Below are positions 45,766 to 58,085 of a stretch of 64,000 nucleotides of DNA, one piece after another. The DNA lies in assembly GCA_020740775.1 (NCBI GenBank), contig JAHEWK010000039.1:186001-250000 (forward strand), read 5' to 3'. Positions within the stretch are counted from its first letter, which is position 1; every line of letters begins with the position of its first letter. The DNA is from Ilyonectria destructans. Its lineage: Eukaryota > Ascomycota > Sordariomycetes > Hypocreales > Nectriaceae. The translations under genes were made by a program, and so were the position numbers. The notes beneath the pieces are model-generated. The model had not been told where the DNA came from and made no database searches. It saw only the letters and a program-made list of their open reading frames with translations.

Positions 45766-47984
45766 TCAGCACCCCTGCGCAATCCAACAACATTGCTTGA
45801 ACTCACTATCCTCGTGTGTTTTCCGTAGCACACATGACGACGCCGTAGTCTCCACAATTGCTTTTTGTTGATCATCCGTTGCTGTTAGCCGGCTGCAGCC
45901 ATACCAGCGGTCAAGATAGCCAGACAGACCCATCTTGGCGTCTCTCACCCATACGAGCTGCTCCTCTGTAGCCCAGTTCGCCTCGAGATAACTCATGCCA
46001 AGAGCCGGGTGCAGAATGATGGATGCGGCGAACAACGGGGACTCTCCTAGCTTAGTGTAGTACTCCTCGAGCTTCCGCCAGGCAGTCGTGATTGAGAGCC
46101 TTAGATAGTGTCGATGATCTTTTCCAATGTTTTCGATTTTCGATAGTCCGGACGGCTTGCCCCGTCTCGCGTATTCTCCTCGGACGTGGTCTGGCGAGGG
46201 CCTCTCCTGTGGCTTTCGGGGCGGCGTGTCCATCTCACAGTCTTTGAATCGAGCAGGAAGTTGGCGGGTTCGGTTTGGTCGCCCTCGAGGCAGCCTCACC
46301 TGCGGGCTGGCATTCTCCTCCGCCGTCTCTTCTGGGACAGCATTATAGAACAGCTTCCAATCCTCCAAATGTTCCAGCAAGTATTCTATGCCTGTCATCA
46401 CCTCCCAAAGACGTCTATGACCTCCCTCACTGCCCCACCCTTGGGTCCTCATGGTCTGCAGATAGAATGGCTCAAGAACATGCTTGACTTCCACCAAAAG
46501 CCTCCAGTCATCAGCCTTCAAGACATCGGCTTGGGGGAGGCATCCCTCGACATCCGGATGTATCAAGAAGGCCCTGATATCTCCCTGCCTGACAAGTGCT
46601 CGAGAGATCATGAGGTAGGTGGAATTCCATCTCGTGTCATTGTTCATGACAACCTCTAGCTCCGCCGTAGACTCCTCTGCCAAGAGAAAACCTTGTGCTT
46701 CATCGTTCTCACGTGCGATCCTCTTGAAGAGCTCACATCTCTGAGGGGACGATCTGATAAACTTGACAACGTTATGAAGCTTTCCCACCGGCCCTTTCTT
46801 TCTCCAGTGCCGTAGGTCTTCCTCGTGGCGGCCGAGAAGGTTGAAAACCTGCGACTCGGCCTCGAAAGCCTCAAAATCTTCCCCGTAAAGGAACGCACGA
46901 GCTACCAAGTTCAAGATATGTCCATAGCAGCGCATGCGTCTGGCACGTACATCCGCAGGTGTCATCTCTGTGTCGAGACTTCCGTAGAAATGTTGGAGAC
47001 AGTTATCATTAGAGGACGCGTCGTCCGAGATCACCGTTCCAACTCGATCCTCTATTTTCCACTCTTGGACGATTTGCGAAAGCGTTACGGCGAGGTTGTC
47101 TCCGCTATGACACCCGAGCTCGCGTCGAAGTGCAAGTAAGCGTGACTGGTGGTGGCCCTGGCGGCCAAGGAAGTGAGCTGTGACTGCCATTATAGCGTAC
47201 CGATTGGGCGAGGTCCAGAGGTCGAACCCAAGATGAATTTTGGTGAGGGCATTCAAAAGCTCCTGCTTGACCTGGTCTCTCTTGGACTTGTACACGTCGT
47301 CCAGCAGACGGCTCATTGATTGCCGGCTCCATGGTATCTGGCCTGACAAATGAGGGTCGAGCTGCCATACGAGTTGTTCGAAGAATGGATCCGTGAAGAA
47401 AGAAAAGGGAACGTCGGCGTTGATCAGAAGTCCTAGGCTTAGCTCTCGGACAATCTTGACCTTGGCTCGCGGGACGGCGCTGTAGTGTAAGCGTGGTCGC
47501 TTGACACGATCGGAGTCGTCGGTCGATGGGTCAGTATCGGCGCCTTGGCTGCTTTCGAAGATCCGGTGTGACCTGCACTTGTCAATGATGCTCAAGCTGA
47601 CGATGCTTCACGTGTGACGTACTTGCGGAGGTGGTCAGCTGCCGAACTGGTAGCGGCAGCGGCGAAGAACTCGGGCTGGCCCTTCGCATCGGATAAACGG
47701 CAGGCCCAGTAAGGGTTCGACGGGCTGTCGTTGGCATCTAGTTCAACAAGAAATAAACCATGGCGCTTGATCCAGCTCTTCCGGCCCTTCGAGCCCTTTC
47801 TGGATAAGGACTCTTCCAAAACATATCGTTTGTTCCTCCACACCGCTCGCGGGAGATCTGCAACGGTGGGATGGTCTGGTAATGCGGTCTGCGTCGTCGA
47901 TTCGAGTTGACTTGTCAAGTTCCTCGGCAGTCGGAGAAGAGCAAAGGCGGATGGTGGAGAAGGAAGCATGATGTCATTGGGCAT
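45766..47984 (-). pseudogene. hAT-2 transposase, C-terminally truncated
   Basis: Exons 47984-47623 and 47572-45766 with a 50-bp intron give 722 residues. Exon 1 ends in a BED-like finger, completed as HLRKSH across the splice. The core shows LGFDLWTSPNRYAIMAV, ISDDASSND, MRCYGHILNL and NNDTRWNSTY. ILHPALGMSYLEANW near the end normally precedes the hATC dimerisation domain, but that domain is missing and the frame ends WIAQGC. The long open frame shows little decay apart from the truncation. Confidence 0.85.
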
Positions 47985-48366
47985 GCATCAGTCCGCACTG
48001 GCACGCGTTAAAGCAGGTAACGTTAAACAATTCCCCAAAACGCGGTCTGATCTCGTGGGAAACAAGGATAATAAGAAGTGACTTTTAGTTCCGTGCCTCT
48101 CAATCATGAAGAAAAGTAGCTCGTTAACAGGCATTTTTCAGGATGGCTCTGATTGGTCAGACCAATCGGTACACGAACAGCGGAGCAGGTTCCGGGTAGG
48201 CTCCTATCACGCACTCATCCGCCTGGACCAGCTCGGCCACCTCGCTATATTGCGTATCAAATATATCAAATTGCGTCTCAAATCTGGGATTTTGTATTTG
48301 TTTGGTTTGAAATAAGATTTCGCTCTGTTTGTTTGTTTGTTTGGATTTGATTTATGGGCAGCGCTG
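45766..48366 (-). mobile_element. hAT transposon (hAT-2), left end missing
   Basis: The right terminus ends GATTTATGGGCAGCGCTG at 48366, reading CAGCGCTG inward as in hAT-1 (CAGCGCT). It abuts a pogo transposase frame at 48367, with GTCCCGGG as the candidate 8-bp duplication. GTTTG repeats near the end are subterminal. The other end and the second duplication were not found, and the transposase lacks its dimerisation domain, so the element is truncated. Confidence 0.75.
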
Positions 48367-49116
48367 GTCCCGGGGCTGGGTTTCCTCGAGGAAAACTTGA
48401 AGAAACCACTTTTGGAAGACACTAATATTAGACCAGCCGGAAGGCGTGCATTCATAAGCCCATTTGGGGATATCCCCGTCAGGAAACCACTGTCCCTGCA
48501 GGTTGAGGCCCGTAAACACCATACACGGGGTCAGTCTGTTGCCGCCGGCACCCACACACTCGATAATAGAGACCCAGGTACGAGAATCGCTAGCCGAGAC
48601 CGCTGAATAGCTCGTGAGAGAGGTGCCGACCACTCGCCCGGCGTTTGTAGCGCCTTCCGCGATGCCGTGCTCGTCAACGTTATAGATCCGGGCGCGGCCA
48701 ACGCTCTTGGTCTTGATCATGTGATCAACCCGGTCAATGTGGTCCTTCAGCCTCTCTTTCGTAGTTGACCGAGTTCTCACGGCTTCAATCTCTCGAGAGG
48801 GCTTCGTTTTTATGGCCGGGTTGCGTTCAATAAACCGGGGGACCCAGTTGTGGCCGATGGGCTCGTCATCGCCGGCACAGCTTATCATGAGCTGTGCAAA
48901 GCCACGGATTTGGCCGTGGCTAGGAGCCCGGCCGGCTGCCTCTTCTTGGAGGATCCATTCGACTAATTCAGTCTCTTGATCCTTTGATAGTCTTTGGGTC
49001 ACTTCCTTCGCCTTGTGAATATTTACAGAGCCATCAATCCGGCTCTGCAAAGTCGTACGCTTCAGACCGTGGTCTTGTGCGGCATTTGCGACTGTGTCAT
49101 GTTGGGCTTGCAGCAT
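48367..49116 (-). pseudogene. pogo-3 transposase, cut by hAT-2
   Basis: Minus frame from MLQAQHDTVANAA: Psq HTH (DHGLKRTTLQSRI), CENP-B HTH (PIGHNWVPRFIERNPAI) and the start of DDE_1 with the first Asp in YNVDEHGIAEG. The match ends at EETQPRD, where hAT-2 begins. The other two Asp blocks are absent. The open frame extends upstream to 49350, but family length favours the 49116 start. Confidence 0.82.
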
Positions 49117-49784
49117 TGCGGATCTGAAGACATATTCACGATCCTCATCCGTTGTAGATAGTATAATTAAAAGATTGATCAATTTGGAGGTCAAATGGCG
49201 ATGCAATAGCCGAGTTACAAGTGAGGGTTGTGATGCATGTAGGACGAGGCGGGGGTGACGAAGTTGTGGGTCCCCACTCTTCTCCCTTGTTTCACTTTGC
49301 AACAGACAAGATACGCTATCTTGGCGGATATCGATGACGCCGTCCAACAATGCGACAATGAACTAGCGATTGGGAGTGGTTGCCTCTGGAGATGTGGGGC
49401 CGGTTGTTGTTGATGTGGTGTGGGCGTCGGTCGTGGCATGCGTCGTTGACCCTGCGGGGGGAGTCCGGTCGATGGGTTCCGGCAAGTAGACTCGGGAGAT
49501 TACCCCTTGCTGTGGCGTTGGTCTGAAGCGGGCGGCATCTCTCAGCTTCCCCAGTTAGCACTTCAGGCGCTGGGTTGAGGGGGGCTCAGCTGGGGTCTAG
49601 TTGCCATTTGGGTAGGGTCCCCGAATCCAGGGTTTTGGGAAACGGTTAGTGCTGATGGATGAGGTCTAATTAACCCGCAATAGAACTAGTCTGTAGGGCA
49701 TCTTCAAGTTCTGTCCCCACACTCGTGCGTTGTCTCATCTACTTGGCATCCGGTGAAGGTTTTGTTAGTGCCCCACCCTGATTT

Positions 49785-50328
49785 TTGGGGGGGAAGGTGT
49801 CAAATTGGTCAGGAGAGGAACTTGATCCAACTTGCATTCTTGACAAAGAGCAGCGGAAGAAAGGATGGATGTTCTGGGGCTGTTTTTCCGGGCGCTATGG
49901 CAAGGGCCCTGGAGTCTTCTGGGAGAAGGATTGGGGACCAATAACAGCAGATAGCTATCAAGAACATATAGTTCCTGTTGTATGTGGTTGGAATCGGCTC
50001 CATCGAGACTCTAGATTTGTCTTCATGCAGGACAATGCTTCTTCTCAGGCATCTGCAGCAACTATAAAAGAGCTGAAGGAAAGAGGGATCCAGGTCTTAG
50101 AATGGCCTCCTTTCTCTCCAGACTTGAATCCTATAGAAGCTGTATGGAACCCTGATGAAGGCTTACATGGAGTCATTTCCTGAGAAGATGTCATATGATC
50201 GGCTTAGAGCTGCTGGAAAGCAAGCTTGGGACTAGCTTGAGGAGAGGGCTTTAGATAAGCTACTCCCGACCATGCCTAATAGATGTCAGGCTGTTGTTGA
50301 TGCCAAGGGAATGCATACAAAACACTAG
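49785..50328 (+). pseudogene. Tc1/mariner relic 2 (DD34E)
   Basis: MFWGCFSG, MQDNASSQ and PDLNPIEAVW mark a mariner transposase with 34 residues between Asp and Glu. After the Glu the frame shifts by an extra base near 50150 (MKAYMESFPEKMSYDRLRAAG in the new frame), a TAG follows at about 50234, and the natural end is at 50328. It differs from the copy at 1-554 in sequence, so it is a separate family. The 12-C tract at 50393-50404 lies just beyond it. Confidence 0.85.
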
Positions 50329-52295
50329 AAGGTAGCTGGTATGCAAATCAGAGATATTTGAGGTACATTTAGGGAGGAAAAATTGACCAACTCCCCCCCC
50401 CCCCAACAAACCCTCTGGGGGGAGCCCTAACAAAACTTTTGCCGGACACCAAGTAGTCTTCCATTTGTGTGGCTCAAACTTAGGTATCTTAGTGCGCGGG
50501 ATAGAGTTTCGAAAGCGGTGGAAGTTACAGGTCTCGGTTAGCGTGCCTAGACCTCCCAGGCTGATAACTGTCAAACCAAACCAGCGGGCAAAAGTGAATG
50601 TCCTCTACTTGCCTCATGAGCAGAGTGACTTATGTACCTCGAAAATTCTTCATCGACCTGCCAGGAAAAGCAATGATCAATGATCTAATAGTATAATTAA
50701 AAGGATTTCTCCAACAATGGGTGTCCACATATGAAATGGCAATCTCCGTCCCCTCCCGGCTCAGCTAGCCACTGGCACTACTACTAGGCCCCAGCGGGGT
50801 GCAACCTGTCAAGGCGACGATTGATCTCGGATCGGTTGTCCCGTGCAGATGATACCTTGACAGGGAGCAGGGTTGTAAGTCTGAGGCATGGATGTTTGTT
50901 CGGGAAGCAGGACCCGAGACTCGAGATTTGGGAGAGTGAGAGAGAGCACACTTATGACTCATACAACCACACAAGAAACATGCACAAGCACATGCTTATA
51001 ACGTATCACAGCCCAAGTCTCACACAGCTCAGACCTGCTTCAACTGCCGATCTCTAGCCTCCAACGAATCAACAGGAGTTTTAATGATCAAAGCGTACTC
51101 CAAAATCGCCCAGAAACCATTCTTCCCCGCCTCTCCTCATCCTCTCCCTACAGGCCTCGTTTGGACCTCCGCTCTCAGCTCACAGCTTGCTCTCTCGCTT
51201 GACCTTGACAGGAAGGCCTAAAAAGCAAGGAAAAGCACAAACAAGCAATAAGGAGGCAAAAAAAATAAAAAAAAATAAACTCCCGGTCCAGATCGCGACT
51301 CTCACGCTCACTCTCAAGTCCTGATCCAAGCCCCTGTGGTCCGTATCCACGCCCAAGACGAGGTCTTGCATGATATGCCTCACGTTAGTTCTTACACCGA
51401 ACCTTCGTTGGTGGCCATCCTTTCATCTCAGACATGTGCACACTGTCAAAGAAAGCAATATCGTCATGAGTAATCAATATCGCTTGGCAACGCACCTCCA
51501 AAAGGCCAAGCATTGGAGCTTTTCTTCGCTTTCTGATGAACCCTTGTCGGGCTTGTCGGAGCCGGGCTTTGAGGTGGTGATGAGCCATGTTTGACAGGCT
51601 CCTTTTCTGATGCTAGTCGTCACATCCCGCGCCCGTTGGATGAATTTATGGCTTGATTTAGCGCCATTATCTCGGTCGTCTTTGGCTCCATCAGGGATGC
51701 AGGCGCACACCGAGGCAGCCCCTGCAGCCACACTCTGCCAGTCACCATACTGTACCTCCGTACTGTACCAGGCCAAACGAGAGATCGCAGATCGACTTCA
51801 ACTTCCCAAGTCCGACGACGGCCTCCGAACTTAGAGTTTGAGGGGTCGAGCCCTTACACCTCTTAACACTAGCCCGTCTGTTAGTGCCGGGGAGTGTCTG
51901 TTATTAGTCTATAGAGGTGGCCACCTACCATGCACAAGGCGCGAATGGGCAATCTTGCATCCCATTCCTTCGAGTGCTGCTGTTCAGTGGACAAATCAGC
52001 TCAGGTAAACCAAGGAATGGGCCAGCCTGTTCTGGTCACAAACTCCACAAGCAGCAATGCCCATCCATCTACGGAGTACCTTAGCCGAGTTCCCAGTAAG
52101 ATAAGACTCCCTGCTCCATACCTACCTACCTACCTACCCACGTAGCTACTGCGTATGCACTTGGTAGTCTACGGCGCCAGCTAAGAACCACCCGTGCCCC
52201 ATCATGTTCCACCCAGCCAAGTAAGGATCCTCGTTTCTCCCCCATGCCGCGCCAGCAACTCGTCGTTGCTCCTCCGCGGGTTTCTGAATCTCGTC
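50329..52295. other. Intergenic with simple repeats
   Basis: No gene recognised. Contains a C12 run (50393-50404) and a CCTA tetranucleotide array at about 52118-52139, shortly before the MHYT gene. Confidence 0.5.
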
Positions 52296-55210
52296 ATGTC
52301 TTCCCACGACTTGTTTCGCGAATACCAGAATCAAATCGTGCCCCAGAGCTACAATGCTGGCTTTGTTGCTCTCAGCTACGTCGTCAGCCTGGTCGGCGCT
52401 GGCTCGACCCTCGAGCTCATCAACAGGAGAACGGCGTTCCGGGGTCTCTTCAACCAGTATGCCACACCCTCATTCCGTGCTCGCAGGAATATCATACTGA
52501 CTCAAGATCAGTCTCTTGCTCGTGAGCTCTGCTGTCACCATGGGCGGAGTAGCCATCTGGTGCATGGTAAGTTGCAGTTATCATATACCTTACATGTCAA
52601 TCCCATCCCAAATAATCCGTCAGACGCTCACCATCTGCTTCCCTCCATCAGCACTTCATCGGAAACAGAGCCATCGACCTTGCCAATGGAGAGCCCGAGA
52701 TGCAAATCGCCTACTCGAGCGGATTCACAGCCGTATCCTTCTTCGTCCCTATCCTCGTCTTGCTAGCAGCCTTTCTCGCTATCGGCACCAATGAGGCCGT
52801 TTCCTGGTGGAGAGTTATTGTTGGTGGTGTCCTCTGCGGAACGGCCGTCTGCGGCATGCACTACCTCGGAAACGCCTCCATCGAAAACTACACCTGCGTA
52901 TATCGACCACCCTATGTTGTCGGAGCTGCCGTCATCGCTGTCATTGCCAGCAATGTTGCACTCGCCATGTTTTTCGTCTTCAGAGCCATGTGGGCCAACG
53001 CGTGGTGGAAGCGAGCTATCTCAGCCGTTTTCCTTGCAGGTGCGGTATCGGGGATGCATTGGTGTGCTGCTATGGGAACTCGATATCGGCTTAAGAACAT
53101 CAAGCCTGAAGGCAACAAGCCCTCAAGGAACGCAACCGTCATCGTTGTCATTTGTCTTGTCAGTATAATATGGCCCTGTAGCAGCAAGGAAGTGGCTGAC
53201 TGGTATAGTCCCTTGGTGCTTGCTTCATCATTGCCGTCTCTGCCATTCTTCGGGCAAGGAATATAAGGAAGTCAGCGCTCCGAGCCCAACAGGTCACACT
53301 AGGCGCAGCCGTCTTCGACAATGGCGGTAGAATCCTCATCGATCCTGATGGATTCATTCCCAGCACCGTCGTTACCGACTCCTTCTTGGAAAAGGTAAGT
53401 GTTTAGTCCAGTGACACTTCTACGGCCAGAGCCCCTTACTGACTCTACCAAGAACACCAAGGAAGGATTCGACGTCAGTCACCCACTCTTCCAGTGGATG
53501 TTCCAAGCATCGAGAAACTGGGGCATGATCTCAACCCTCGTCGGCGGCATGAGGCGGCATGTGTCACAGCTGCCGCACTCAGGCACCCATAAAGATAGAC
53601 GGCATGGTATTCAGCTCATGACCGAGCACGGCGAGATGATTGAGCGGTACGACGTCATCTTCAGGGAGTTATTTTGTCTCGCCGCAGCAGCGCTGGCAGA
53701 CCGACTCAGAGAGGATCTTACTTCGGTAGGCGTCTTGTGGGATGAGATTCTTCCCACGGGAGCAAACGGCAAGTGGTCACAGACAGAACCTCACAAAAAC
53801 CCCCAGGAAAGTCCCGGATCGGAAAACGGAGGCGCGCACGAAGACGAACAGGGCGGCTCTGACATGGCAGAAAAGGGTCTCAAAACCTGGCAACCAGACT
53901 CTGGACGCGGATCGCTGATGTTGCTCATCCGCCGCGTTGAGTCGGATCGAGACGCCGAGCGCTTCGTGTCGGCTGGCTATCGTTTCGCTGAGCCTCATCA
54001 GGTGAGCGACATTATCAGGTCGAGCATGCAGATCCAGACTCCAGAGTTCGAGGCGAAACTTCGATCCATGTCGACGTATACGACAGAGCAGAACCAGACG
54101 CTTCCAGGAGTTCATCTGGGTTTCTTTGCCGTCCGAGCCCGTGTCAGCTCCGGGTTTGAGGTCCTGGTCCGAAAGGGTGCCCACCATCTACTCCCATCCA
54201 TTGCTCTTCCGACCAAGGCCCTCAATAAGTGGCACGTGCAGTTTCTCAGGAGGTTTGAGAACATGTCTGTTTCCAAGGTACTCCAGGGTTTGAAGGGGGA
54301 GGCCTCGCTGCGACGAAGCGCCCAAGAGACAGAGTTCGCAGGTCAGCTCTCGGACACAATCAAAGCGCTACGGGAGTGGACACGGGAGCCCCTACTTGAA
54401 GACGCCGTCCTCACGTCTACCACCGTTCGTGTGCCTTGCCGAGGTGACGAAGCGCAGGCTGAGGCAACCATGATCGCGATGCGACTGGTGATTCCCATTC
54501 ACGCGGTACTCTTGAGTCAAAACTGTGAGTTTGTGCCTCTCAGCTTCTTCAAGATGCGCCAGGTGTCGGCGCAGTTTCAACAAGAGTTCACCCGAGGCGT
54601 GCATCAAGAGTTTGGCCATGTTGTCAAGCTCGGGGGCCGGCGCGAGGCATCTCAAGCCAGCGGGCACGGACAGTTAGCCAAGTTCTGGCCGTTTGGGCGG
54701 ACCGACAGTTTAGTGGCGACCACGACCAAGCTAAACAGTAGGACCATGGCGGGAGTGGGCGGACGACGATTCTCCTCACCCGATTCCACACGGTCTGGTT
54801 CGACAATTAACCTTTGGCCGTCTGGCAATGTCAACCGGACAAGGTCGACGAACTCGTTAGATAGTTTGAGCACACATGCGGCAGCACGGGAAGATGAAGC
54901 TCAGGCGACGCCATCGTACGGGGGCATCATGGTGTTTCAAGAAATCACGATTGATGTTGAAGAAGGAAAGGCAAGGGGAGTGGTAAGCCCTGGATCTGAC
55001 GGCTCCGACACCGTCACGATCGAACCGACCAACTGGAAAACATCGCCGGCAGCAGGGATCGAGCTACAGTCGATGGGCCATATCGGAGCCAACGTGCATG
55101 CGGGCTCACAAGGACAGGTGTCCATCGACATTGCGGCGCGTAAGGGATCTATAGGCCCTGCATCGTCTTTTGTGGATATTCTATTTGCCGAGACTGTTAA
55201 GAGCAGGTAG
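52296..55210 (+). CDS. MHYT-domain membrane sensor protein
   Basis: Five exons (52296-52456, 52512-52566, 52652-53158, 53209-53394, 53453-55210) join in phase to 888 residues. Seven or so hydrophobic segments lie in residues 1-250, with MHYT-type motifs WCMH-FIGN (residues 70-77, across a splice), VCGMHYLGN (M141) and VSGMHWCAA (M207), thought to bind metal or sense gas or redox state. NIRKSALRAQQVTLGAAVFD begins the cytosolic part, about 600 residues with Ser-rich stretches near the end and no domain I recognise. The start at MSSHDLF precedes the first membrane segment. A conserved fungal host gene. Confidence 0.88.
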
Positions 55211-55769
55211 GAAACGATGAGAGGCGATTAATTGCCGCACTAGCACATTAAGAGTGTGATGTATGCGCGTGTTTATCTAGATAATATATATAATATTTAG
55301 ACTTTTGGCTTTCACTGCCTTGTTTGGGCTTTGAAGACGGACTCTAAGCGGCCATAACTATTTCATTATTAGAATTGGGTTGGCTAGAAAGGAAACAGAG
55401 GCAATAGAACACAGCCTGCACAAAGTGTAGAAGCTTGTGCAAGCTAGATGTATAGCAACACATCCTCTGATTAGGGCAATAATAAAAGACGATGATTTTG
55501 TACCTTAATTCTATCACATTTGACTCTCAGCCACTATCACCTCTTATCATATAACATAAGAGATATGGCTTAGTACACCTTGGTTAGCAAGCCAAAAATC
55601 TAACACATAAATCTTCGTTCCCCGGCAGGTTCGATGTTTACTCAGTCCGCCCAAAGGACTCGATTCTATGCGGCTGAACCTCACTCGAGATGGTGGTCTG
55701 TGGTGCTGCTTCAGTCATTTGGCATGATCTACAGGGACAGTCCCGGAAGAACTTCGTCTACAGCAACGC
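55211..55769. other. 3' flank of MHYT gene
   Basis: AT-rich; no gene recognised. Confidence 0.45.
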
Positions 55770-56310
55770 GACCGCGGCGGCAACGACAAGTCATGGAACA
55801 ACCCCACCCCCGTCCTCCACCTCAAGACCAAGCGCGACATTGAGATTCACCTTCGCAATTCCACCGCCGGCGGCAAGGACTCCATGGGCTGGAGGATCCT
55901 GCGGGCCGCAACTTCATCGACAGCTGCGCTCAAGGTCTTCATGACTGCAGTACGCGACACTTTGAAGGGGATGCCACTGCAGTGGGGGATAACCAAGGAT
56001 ATTGGCGTCTTTGCACCGAAGGCTTTGCACGACCCTGCCGCCTAGACCAACAAGGCCGCCCGCGGCGCAGGCGACGAACTGACCTTTCCCCAACTGAGTC
56101 AAACGTTCGAGAGGGTTACCGGAAGCCGGCTGGCACGACATGTGGGCGGAAAGCCTTTAAAGGCTGGCGTTGCGGAGCCGGGAAGTATGATAGGTTGGTT
56201 GCGGGATGAAGGCTACAACGTCGACATATAGGAAGTTAAGAAGGTTCATCCGGATATCACGTCCGTAGAGACATGGTTGAAAACGAGTGCCTTTGTTAAG
56301 CGCGCATAGG
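55770..56310 (+). pseudogene. NmrA-like oxidoreductase relic 1
   Basis: The frame reads DRGGNDKSWNNPTPVLHLKT, DIEIHLRNS, VFMTAVRDTLKGMPLQWG, DIGVFAPKALHDPAA, FERVTGS and VKKVHPDITSVETWLK, the C-terminal half of an NmrA-like NAD(P)-binding regulator. TAG (after DPAA) and TAG (after YNVDI) interrupt it, and part of the substrate loop is lost after WRILRAA. The Rossmann start is missing upstream. Confidence 0.75.
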
Positions 56311-57011
56311 AGAAGCATAGGAGAAAGCTAGCAGAGAAGAGTAGTTATGGGTTATACGAGCGAGCATAGAGCGCTAACATTGAGCTTCTTAGAGACATGT
56401 GAACGCTGCAATAATATATTTCCTTATAATTATCCGGAGTCCCACAATGCGCCACGCGTATTTAGCTGCTAGTGTCGTTGAAGATGAACTAGAGACAGCT
56501 GGTTGATATTCTCGGCCTGTTACTGCCCGCAACACCTCATTCCACCTCCTTTCAAGGCAAGAAACAAGCCAGCACGTTCTAAAGACAAGCCCCTCAATTC
56601 AGCAACTCAGTGAGAAGTCGCTGGCTGGCAACATCTCGAGTTCCCACCTTCAAACTCACTTGTTGTGTGCTATCGGGAGCCAGTCACTGATGGAGAGGCT
56701 AGGAAGCTCTTGCAGCTTTGCCAAGGCGACCATCGTACATCACCCTGATTGGTGGTGGGGCATTCTTCTGATCAATACACAGATGGATCGCCAGCTTCCC
56801 AATCGCGTGGTCCGCTCTTCATTCGTACAAGTAGTCAGAATATCATCCCATAAGTCTTAGCAATAATCATCTTTATCAAGGCATTTTGTCGAATAGATCA
56901 ATTCTTGAAACCTTGAGAAGACTTGGAACCCCCCGGCTTCTTCATATTAAATAGCCGTGGGCATTTGGCTGGCTGCGTTTCTAGAGAATGAATGATTCTA
57001 GAGAATGAAAA
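56311..57011. other. Intergenic, no gene recognised
   Basis: Nothing supported on either strand. Confidence 0.5.
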
Positions 57012-58085
57012 CTACCCCAATAATGTGGCCGACAAACTGAGCAAACCCATGGCAACAGCACAGAAAACTCCACCTTGCTTGGACAAAGCCGCACCGGACT
57101 GCAGATTGATGGCAGCAGGAGCTCCGCTGTCAGGGGCACAAGTCAGGTTGAACCTGGCCGTCGTGCTGAGATCCTCGGTGATGCCAAATTTTTCCGTAAT
57201 GGCAGGATTCGAGTCCCTGAGATTGTACCACCAGGTGTTCACTCGCCCAAACAGTCTATCGCACCCAACAATCTGCCAGTATTCCGCGGCATTCGGCACA
57301 TTGGCTACGGCCTCTCCAGAATCGGGCCCGGACACGGGGTATCCGGTTTCGGTGACCCAGACAGGTTTGTCACCGGCAAAGGCAAAGGATGAGTTGTATA
57401 TGTAGTCAAAAAGATTCGTGGTGTTGCTGAACGAGTTGCCCCTATCTTGCTCGTAGTAGGGGTACAGGTCGGTGCCAAGCCAGTCAAGTTCGTCGATGAC
57501 ATCGCTGTTGCTTTCATTCGCGAATGCGCTCCAGGCGTCGACATGGCCAACGGGCTTGTTGCCCAGGATTGTACCGTTGATGGCGGAACGAACCTCGCGT
57601 ATGAACCGCACCATGATGTCCGGCCCCTGCCCTAGTCCGGCGTCGTTCTCCACGCCCGACTCGGAGCTGCGGTACAGGTCCTCGCTGCCGACGGAAATAC
57701 CCACAACGAGGTCGGCGAATCGCTGACCATACGTGTCGATTGCGTTATGCATCGCGGTGAGCTCGTTTTCGATGGTCTCAGTGCCGGAACACCATATTCC
57801 AAGCAGCATTGAGGTATTTGTTTCAAGAGCGGCGGGAAACGCCGAGATTGGATCGTTCGTGGTGCCCGCCTGGATCATGGTGTAGAGTCGCACGCTGTTG
57901 AAAAGTCCAGGAGATCCTCGAAGCCCCTGCGCAGTCTTGAATTCTTCCCCAAAATCTGATTGATCTTTCGGGTCCGAATCGGATTTGGTCGCTCCCGAGT
58001 TGAAGCCCAAAATGCCTTCGGGCATCTCCTGCCCGGCAACGCCCAGGGCTAGCCATGATAGCAGCGAGAGACTAATCGGATGCAT
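57012..58085 (-). CDS. GPI-anchored GH17 beta-1,3-glucanase
   Basis: A single-exon, 357-residue protein. The start at 58085 (MHPISLSLLSWLALGVAG) gives a signal peptide; the open frame extends further up without one. GH17 blocks: E135 in VGSEDLYR (proton donor) and E246 in WVTETGYP (nucleophile), with AINGTILGNKPVGHVD between them. The end (GGVFCAVAMGLLSLSATLLG) is a GPI-type hydrophobic tail. It should trim wall beta-1,3-glucan. A broken relative lies at 44026-44250. Confidence 0.9.
   Translation of the reverse strand: MHPISLSLLSWLALGVAGQEMPEGILGFNSGATKSDSDPKDQSDFGEEFKTAQGLRGSPGLFNSVRLYTMIQAGTTNDPISAFPAALETNTSMLLGIWCSGTETIENELTAMHNAIDTYGQRFADLVVGISVGSEDLYRSSESGVENDAGLGQGPDIMVRFIREVRSAINGTILGNKPVGHVDAWSAFANESNSDVIDELDWLGTDLYPYYEQDRGNSFSNTTNLFDYIYNSSFAFAGDKPVWVTETGYPVSGPDSGEAVANVPNAAEYWQIVGCDRLFGRVNTWWYNLRDSNPAITEKFGITEDLSTTARFNLTCAPDSGAPAAINLQSGAALSKQGGVFCAVAMGLLSLSATLLG

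Noticed and set aside
49777..50404. G/C-run sequences on either side of mariner relic 2 as possible TIRs
   Set aside because: Similarity is limited to homopolymer runs and a short GGTCA motif; no TA-bounded pair could be aligned.
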